Assembly (NCBI GenBank): GCA_008973525.1
Contig: WACJ01000229.1
Location: 248,001-312,000 of the forward strand
DNA from: Stenopsyche tienmushanensis
Lineage: Eukaryota > Arthropoda > Insecta > Trichoptera > Stenopsychidae
Length of the DNA stretch: 64,000 bases
Direction of reading: 5' to 3'
Shown: positions 57,745 through 64,000 of the stretch, in pieces
Position numbering within the stretch: the first letter of the stretch is position 1
How the letters are laid out: the number at the start of each line of letters is the position of its first letter
Program-made: the position numbers and the translations under genes
Notes under the pieces: generated by a model
What the model was told of the DNA's origin: nothing
What the model saw: the letters and a program-made list of their open reading frames with translations, nothing else
Database searches by the model: none

Positions 57745-57835
57745 GACAAACGCGTTGACGGACACGTCTGCATTATGCATCATATTTTAATATCAAAAAT
57801 TATGCATAATGCAGACGTGTCCATCAAAGTGTTAA
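57745..57835. mobile_element. About 90-bp foldback element with TTAA edge
   Basis: GGACACGTCTGCATTATGCA at 57760-57779 pairs with TGCATAATGCAGACGTGTCC at 57803-57822, a perfect stem extended outward as TTGA/TCAA. The right side ends in GTTAA (TTAA 57832-57835); the matching left edge is mutated (CAAACGCGTTGACGG). It is probably a minimal piggyBac-like MITE. Confidence 0.7.
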
Positions 57836-57983
57836 TTGGAGTATATTGCATTCAGTTCTTGATGGGATGTCATCATGTTAAAAAACATGTTAAAATAGGG
57901 ATTTTTATACGATCTAGATTTGTACAGCTAAATAGTACCTGAATGTGTTAATTTTACTTTAATCCTGTAGTAGTGAGTAGTGA

Positions 57984-58323
57984 GTTGATTTAAAATCATC
58001 ATAATCTTAGATACTATATTGGCTTGTTCGCCACTTATCGTCATACAAATCCAGGTATCTGTCAGGACCGTTGCAGCGTGTATGAATCTTGTACATACAT
58101 AAATAAATAATGTCGATAGCGTAAACATGAACAATACATTTGAAATCGATTCAATACATCATTATTAGTCGATTAATTTGGGTTAACAATCTATTCATTC
58201 ATACGATGTACGTAAGATACTCTCTCCGTCTCTGCCAGTCTCCGAGCTTAACGTGTAAGAATGCTCTTTATGAAACACTGGAATACGGACACAACATTGT
58301 GTCTTACCTCTTTGAGGGGTTAA
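57984..58323 (-). repeat. Family A repeat, copy 13 (inverted)
   Basis: Nearly full inverted copy from ATCATCATAATCTTAGATAC through CTGTCAGGACCGTTGCAGCG, ACGATGTACGTAAGATACTC and CTCCGAGCTTAACGTGTAAG to ACCTCTTTGAGGGGTTAA at 58323. Confidence 0.8.
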
Positions 58324-59469
58324 GAATCTTAAAAACGTTATAAGTGGTAAACAGCCGGTATCTTTGACGTGTGTAAATATTCTATGTGACACTTTACATA
58401 TCACATTAAATAGTGCAAAAAACGTTTGTGGGCATTAGAATTAATTACATATCAATCTACAGACATTAATATAGGCATCCAGTCTCGACCAAAGAACAGG
58501 TTCTCAATATGATCGAAAAATCGAAAAAAACGATCCTCCGATCGATGATAAGTGTTATCGATACATCTCAGAGTCGAGCGCAATTATATCGGATCTGTGT
58601 GAAAATATTACATTGTCAGTCTGCAATTCTGCGAAAAGCCAGACTCTCAGCCAGAGTATTCCCAGAAGCTGATCCTGAGAGCATTCACTTATTGCGAAGA
58701 TGAGTTCACACGCATCTGTCGTGGTATTATTCAAATATTTATCAATGTTTTTGCGACCGCAGAGGGTTGAAAAAAAATTCCCACACCGACACCAGAACCG
58801 CCGACACGTGAGCCTCGTCCGACGGCTCCATCCAGTGGCGTTTTTTTACAAGCAAAAAGCTCCACGATGAAAGCGCCGATTAAATAACACTCCCGATGTT
58901 TGGGACACTGACCAAAAATGTGTAATCCACATTATGCGTCTAAAAAAAAAGAGTTCCGTAAACATATTAGGAATGTTAAACGACGGCGTTGCAAGATGGC
59001 TGGATAACAAAAAAAAAAATCTGCATACATTCGGCGCATAGAAGGCATGTTCCGTATGACATCACTGCGTATATTTAAAATAATAAGATTCGGTGTCTGT
59101 TCACATCAATCAATGATCCGATCGAAAGATGACTAGACAGAAGTTATTCCGAAGCGATGCGCACGAAAAAAATCGCATGGAATGTTTATAAAATGATCGC
59201 CAATTAAGCTGAGAACTGTAGTTTCGGTTTGGCGAATTTTTTTGCTTGGGAAGAACGAGAACCGATCGATCTGACCGATTGATGACGACCATTAAACCAG
59301 ACTATGTTTATAGTGTTAAAATATTGCGATTGGGTAATTGTTGGATGCCTAAATGCCGCTAACTTAAGTATATATGTTTTTTTTTTTTGAATTTCGTCCA
59401 AGACTAAACGGTCAATGGGGGCCAAATACAAGAAACAGTAAATAACGTTGAAAATTGTATATAGATCAT
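58324..59469. other. No recognisable feature
   Basis: Short overlapping frames only (58509-58703 plus, 59110-59431 minus), no known motif. Confidence 0.4.
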
Positions 59470-59600
59470 AATTGGGTCCGTTTTCTTTCCATTTGTTACG
59501 GGAAATTATTAGTTAAAAAAATATTTGTTTGTGTAATATATAATAAAATAGACTTGCTACTGGTGTAGCGGTTGCTTTATGCTACGTATAGACGCACACT
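59470..59600 (+). repeat. Family C repeat, copy 4
   Basis: TTACGGGAAATTATTAGTTA, TTGTGTAATATATAATAAAA and GTGTAGCGGTTGCTTTATGC match the copies at 38765 and 46578. Confidence 0.65.
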
Positions 59601-59709
59601 CATATGGCATGTGCGACAAATACGGACATACTACAAATAATTCTCCCTTTCTTTCAATTGCCACGTTGAGTTTCACTTTTTGTGACGTTCAAGTAAATTT
59701 GACCTGATA

Positions 59710-60078
59710 TTACTCAAAATCACTTTCTTCTTCGGAAGAAATAATATACACAGTGTCAATGTCATCATTGTTCTGTGTAGATTTTTTCTTTCCAAGAATA
59801 TAATTCATTTTTTGTAAAGATGTCACTATAGTCCCTAACTAAAAAAATAAATCTCAAAATGGCGACTGTTTAAAAAAAATTCAATCAAATCATTTTTGAC
59901 CTTATTTTGTCAGTTTTAATATTTTTTTAAAAAGTTAAATTTAAATTTTGACATAAACCTGGTAGGAATAATAGAGAGTTATATAGAAAAGTGGAAACAT
60001 TGGTACGTACTCTTTATAAAATAAAAAAAAAAAAAATGCTTTAAAAAAACCGCATAACTTCGAAATCGCACAAAAAGA
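59710..60078 (-). repeat. Family D element, partial inverted copy
   Basis: CAGTGTCAATGTCATCATTG, TTCTGTGTAGATTTTTTCTT, GATGTCACTATAGTCCCTAA and AAACCGCATAACTTCGAAAT, CGCACAAAAAGA are the inverse of 2443-2640. The half with the palindromic GTCTGACAT segment is absent. Confidence 0.7.
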
Positions 60079-60483
60079 TGTTTGAATGTATATTACAACT
60101 AAAGGATTTCTTTCGAATGGATGGAATGGAGTTTGTCTACAATATGAATAAGAAAGATTTATATCGTTGCTTTGATAATAGATAAACGAGATTTTAAGAA
60201 TCCTAAAAATGTTGTTCAATGGCAATGGAATCTCCACGCTTGGAACGCTCTCGATTTCAATACAATTTTTAAGAAACGAAAATAATGTGTTATTTTAAGC
60301 AGATTTTTATTGCGAACGAAGTGTTTCGACCTTTTAAGACCTAGGTCATTGCCAGGCTGATGAATTCGAGCATTAACACAATTTCGGCAGGCGATTTGCG
60401 TGAACCTCACATGATCTAACGCGGGCGATATTTTGCGCTATTGCATTTTTTTTTAATTTTTGAAGTTTTAAACATATCTTAAA

Positions 60484-60570
60484 AACCTTGCACTCCGTTG
60501 TCCCCCCTCAGGGGACATTGTAATTCTAGCATATCACTCGGATGTCCCCTCTAGTGGGACATTAAAGTTT
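60484..60570. repeat. GTCCCCTC..GGGGACATT inverted and direct repeats
   Basis: GTCCCCCCTCAGGGGACATT is a small hairpin, and 40 bp later GATGTCCCCTCTAGTGGGAC, then ATTAAAG, repeats the theme. This kind of compact subterminal repeat suggests a transposon edge, but no partner was found. Confidence 0.45.
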
Positions 60571-60662
60571 TTTTGTGATTGTGGCGAATCATCTTATTCC
60601 AGCACAACTTTTGTAGAAATGCATATATAATCGAATGCAACCTTTTTCAAAGTACACTTGAA

Positions 60663-61194
60663 CCTTTTTTTGTGCGGTAGATGCGTTCCGCGGAAAATCG
60701 CACAAAAAAAGCTATGACTTACATAGAAAAAGTAAAGATTTTAAAAAGCGCATAACTTTAAAACAGCTAACAACAAGGCAAACAAGAAAACAATAAGGCA
60801 ATTAAATAATAACATTTTTGGTAACATTCAAAGAACGTCTTGCATCATTGGTAAAATTTTAAGGATGTCTGACATCTGGCATCTCAAATGCCAGACATCC
60901 ACTAGAGAAATACTAATTATTTTAATTACAAACTATCATCGCTGTATGATAATTTTCAAAATGAAAAAAAAAAAACGAAATCAATCTTTTCAAAAATTTA
61001 AACCAGAATAAAGGGCGTGGTCATAATTTTACACAGTTCCATATTATTTTTTTTTTTCTAAATTTCGGTCAGTGTTGACGATTTATTTCCTATTTTATCC
61101 AAAATATCTTGATACGTACTCTTTGTGAAATTTAAAAAGAAAAGAAAAAAAGGCTTTAAAAAAATCGCATAACTTCGAAATCGCACAAAAAGAG
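60663..61194 (-). mobile_element. Family D MITE-like element, inverted copy
   Basis: From CCTTTTTTTGTGCGGTAGAT to CGAAATCGCACAAAAAGAG, the inverse of 2443-3010 over its whole length. It includes the GTGCG..CGCAC hairpin (about 60668-60710) and the GGATGTCTGACATCTGGCAT with TGCCAGACATCC nested palindrome at 60862-60900. Confidence 0.75.
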
Positions 61195-63421
61195 CTGGTT
61201 TAAGTGTACTTCAGAAAGTTCTTTTAAGTAAATTCAGCATGATTTGTTTTTAATTAAATATTATATGTGTGGACATTGAAAAGATCCTAGTAGTAATAAG
61301 AGAGAGTTAAAAAGAACTCGGCCGAAATGGAAAGAACCATGAAAAGTGACCGAGCGAAATTTATTTCTGGACAGCCCAATACATTTTACATATTAGTGTA
61401 TGTAATTAAGATATAATTAATTTACAATTCAAAATACCAGTTTTAATTCATTACACCTTTACGTTTAATTTATGAAGTGGACATAATAAAAATAAATTAC
61501 GAACAACGACAAATATTTACATTATTAATAAAAAAAAATGAGGATTGCCTTGTGTTAATTATACAAATTTAATCAGCGCTTTAACACTTAACATGCGGTA
61601 AGCGCGTGCGCTCATGACCATAAAAATCCCACTTTATTTGCAGTGCCGAACAAAGCGACCGATGCATCGGCGACTCCAAAGCGCGCGCCATCCACAACAA
61701 ACGCACCGAAATTTTGTAACTCTCCCGAATTAAAATTTATCTTGGGTAATCAAGCGAAGGGAAGCAGTATTTTGATATACGGCAGCAATAAAGGCGAATA
61801 AATATTTTAAAGAGCAAACAATGGCGGTGTTCTATGGCGGAGGAGAGATCTGGTCGGTCGCTTTGAACGGCGCAGCTAACAAGTGTGGACATGTGATTGA
61901 TAAGCCTTAAAAGGAAGAAAAAAGAAAACACCGACCACACAATAAATAACAAACGGCACTTATTATGCTACAAATTGAGCTTCGACCATGGCAATCCAGC
62001 GAACGAACAAGGATCGAAGAGGCGCATTTCTCACGGTATCGGCGGCAGGGACTTGTGCCTATTCCAGAAGTAGCAATAAAATTTGCAAAACGCCACAAAA
62101 AATATCGATAAATCAAAAAGCATAAGCGACTGATGCTAATCTGTACAACCGGCAAATCTGATGTTATTGGCGATCGCAATCCATATCGCAACGGTACATG
62201 CCATTTCGTTCGTATGCTTCCACTTTGCCAGAGCAATAATGCGTAATCGCTCGAATTGGAAATGAGAGAGTCGGATTACGTTTGCTCTTAAATTCACAGA
62301 GTAACGCTCATGAACGTTTATCCACATCGGTGAACTGTGATTAATCGTTTATGGCAACCGTTCTTGCTCCCGCATGGTCAACGGGCATAGGAACGTGTTG
62401 ATCCTACTTGTCGACAGATAAATTCTGCAAGGAGCTTTCCATGCGTGCAAGTGTTAAAAATTTGTAGGGCAGACGCGCACTCAACCAGATTTGAGGGACA
62501 TTTCCGGGACAACGAAAATTGGCGACAATTAAATCAGTCGATTTAATTCAACCAGAAGGGGAAGAAGACATCCCGACGCTTTGAAGTAACATGTTCACTG
62601 TGGTGCTTCAATTATGTGGTACGGGATTTATTCACAGTATTCAATAAATGTTGGTATAGGGGCTTAAATCCTGGATAACAGAATAACGTCAGTCTACCCA
62701 CGCATTATGCGTGTTATAACTGACATTCAAAGAATAGTTCCACTATTACGCGAACATATATATAATGCGTTAACAGATATAAATTGAGTTTTAACACTCT
62801 CGTCGCCCAGCCTGAATCAGTGTTGTTTCTCACGGGGCCCAAATTCGATTGTCGGAGCGTAAACAGAAGGAATAGCTATGCGATATTATAACGCACAGGA
62901 TAAACACCGACGATCAGAATGCGATATGTGGTACATCTTCCTTCAGGTGTTATTTATCTTACATCGATAACGAAAACAAAATGAAGATAAGCGTGTATTA
63001 ACAGACAAGGGTAGAAATGCAAGTTTCGAAATCGATCTCGAAAAATATTTAGACAGTTGTCGTCTGGAAGACATTATAGAAAGACGTTCGTAACGCAACA
63101 GTGAGACGCTGGATTTGCTTTTCGGAAACTGTTTAAGATTACTGTATTTACTCAAGAACCTTCATTCGGTTGAAAAGCTTCCTTTTGCTGCAAGCATATT
63201 AGTATATTTTTATACTCAAATCATAAAATTCCAGGAACTTCTAGTAAGAGAATGGTTGTGGTCGGAAAATGCTAGGATCGACAATGGAAAGAAAGCGACC
63301 TAATGTATAGATGGCGGTTACTGTTGTATGTAACTATGATACAAAGTGTCTAAACGCTACGTTGCTTCCAGGCTCGCATAGATCATAGAAAAAGTCGCAA
63401 AAAGCCCTAAAAAGGGAGACG
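61195..63421. other. No recognisable gene
   Basis: Frames on the minus strand at 61737-62327 overlap in several phases and match nothing I know. No shared repeats noticed. Confidence 0.35.
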
Positions 63422-63641
63422 GAGTAGCCATAAGGTTTGTATGCTCAATCGGTCCGCTTTTCGGACCGCTGATGGATTGACGGATGGATGGACGAAGAAA
63501 AAATGGATTCAACTCTGAGTCAAAAACGGACAAAGTCAATCAGTGTTGATTCATGAAAAGTAGAATAGTCGAGTAAAATAAAGCATGTGCAACTCGACCG
63601 GCGTTCTGCGTTTTGCGCGCCACGCCCTTGTTACGGCCCTG
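63422..63641 (-). repeat. Family E (CAGRGCCGTAAC-type hAT) right end
   Basis: The segment ends at 63641 with the inverse of CAGGGCCGTAACAAGGGCGTGG, close to the CAGGACCGTAACTAGGGCGT end at 10952. Inside are the CGGTCCGCTTTTCGGACCG palindrome and the GTCAATCAGTGTTGATTCAT block shared with 26520 and 28695. Confidence 0.7.
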
Positions 63642-64000
63642 TCTATTAGAAGGAATTGAATTCTTTGTTACAAAAAGATGAAACAAATTCTCGATCGTCA
63701 GGAAGCGAAAAAAAAAATGTAAAAAGGATCTCAACATATTATCCTGATTATCCACAACACCTCATGTGTTTGAATTGTACTATTGTGTATTGTAACTTGT
63801 AAAATCGTGTAAAATGGTGGACGCGGCGACGAACGAGTTAAGTTTTTTTTTTCGCAATAACTTACGGAGTTTCTACTGATGCTAGAGGGTTAATAAAACA
63901 TAATATGGAGAATTCATAAAGATTGACTACCATGAGCGAGATTCCACTTGAATGCATAATCTTCCTGTTTCAAACAAGGATTAAGGGTTAAGAGGGTAAA
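63642..64000. other. No recognisable feature
   Basis: Nothing assigned in the last 360 bp. Confidence 0.4.

Noticed and set aside
61737..62327. Cluster of minus-strand frames as a gene
   Set aside because: They lie in several phases with stops between, and no motif or splice pattern joins them.

Overview
The window looks like AT-rich, gene-poor nuclear DNA of an arthropod, most likely an insect. The evidence is a gypsy-type LTR element primed by tRNA-Ser, R1-like non-LTR retrotransposon pieces, and mariner, pogo/Tigger, piggyBac and several hAT DNA-transposon relics. There are no operons, ribosome-binding sites or long genes. I found no tRNA, rRNA or CRISPR array. The species and insect order cannot be fixed from what I see.

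Almost everything that can be explained is mobile DNA in nested layers. Family A, about 370-490 bp and noncoding with a TTAACCCC end, occurs at least 13 times on both strands and is the oldest layer. A short hAT family (hAT-B, terminus TAGGGAATCC, 8-bp target duplication) occurs about 11 times; one complete copy at 35448-36261 sits inside a family A copy. A second hAT type (CAGRGCCGTAAC terminus) interrupts another family A copy at 10952-12353 and itself carries a TTAA-flanked insert. A 1600-bp TTAA-flanked element at 4212-5811 holds a broken transposase resembling the Mutator-like-transposase domain family. A pogo/Tigger-like MITE lies at 21374-21951.

Between 41 and 48 kb are two R1-like non-LTR fragments. 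One is an RT domain broken by a frameshift and a stop. The other is a C-terminal CCHC tail joined to unrelated upstream sequence and inserted into repeat family C.

The most notable structure is at 49707-57032. It is a young gypsy-type element on the minus strand with two 664-bp LTRs that look identical, a 4-bp target duplication, a tRNA-Ser primer site and a polypurine tract. It has one 709-codon ORF: Gag, CCHC knuckle, the start of a protease, about 225 residues of 12-residue tandem repeats, then a scrap that may be RT. Most of pol is absent, so it must have been mobilised in trans. A defective 2114-bp piggyBac copy has since jumped into its 5' LTR at TTAA.

Host genes are barely visible. 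The best candidate is a 147-nt exon on the minus strand at 6616-6762 with good splice sites. Weaker exon-like stretches lie at 14088-14166 and 15619-15941; the latter runs into a Tigger-like transposase segment. Long stretches hold nothing I can recognise and may be intron or intergenic DNA. All family assignments come from recognised motifs and visual comparison of copies within the window; no searches were run.
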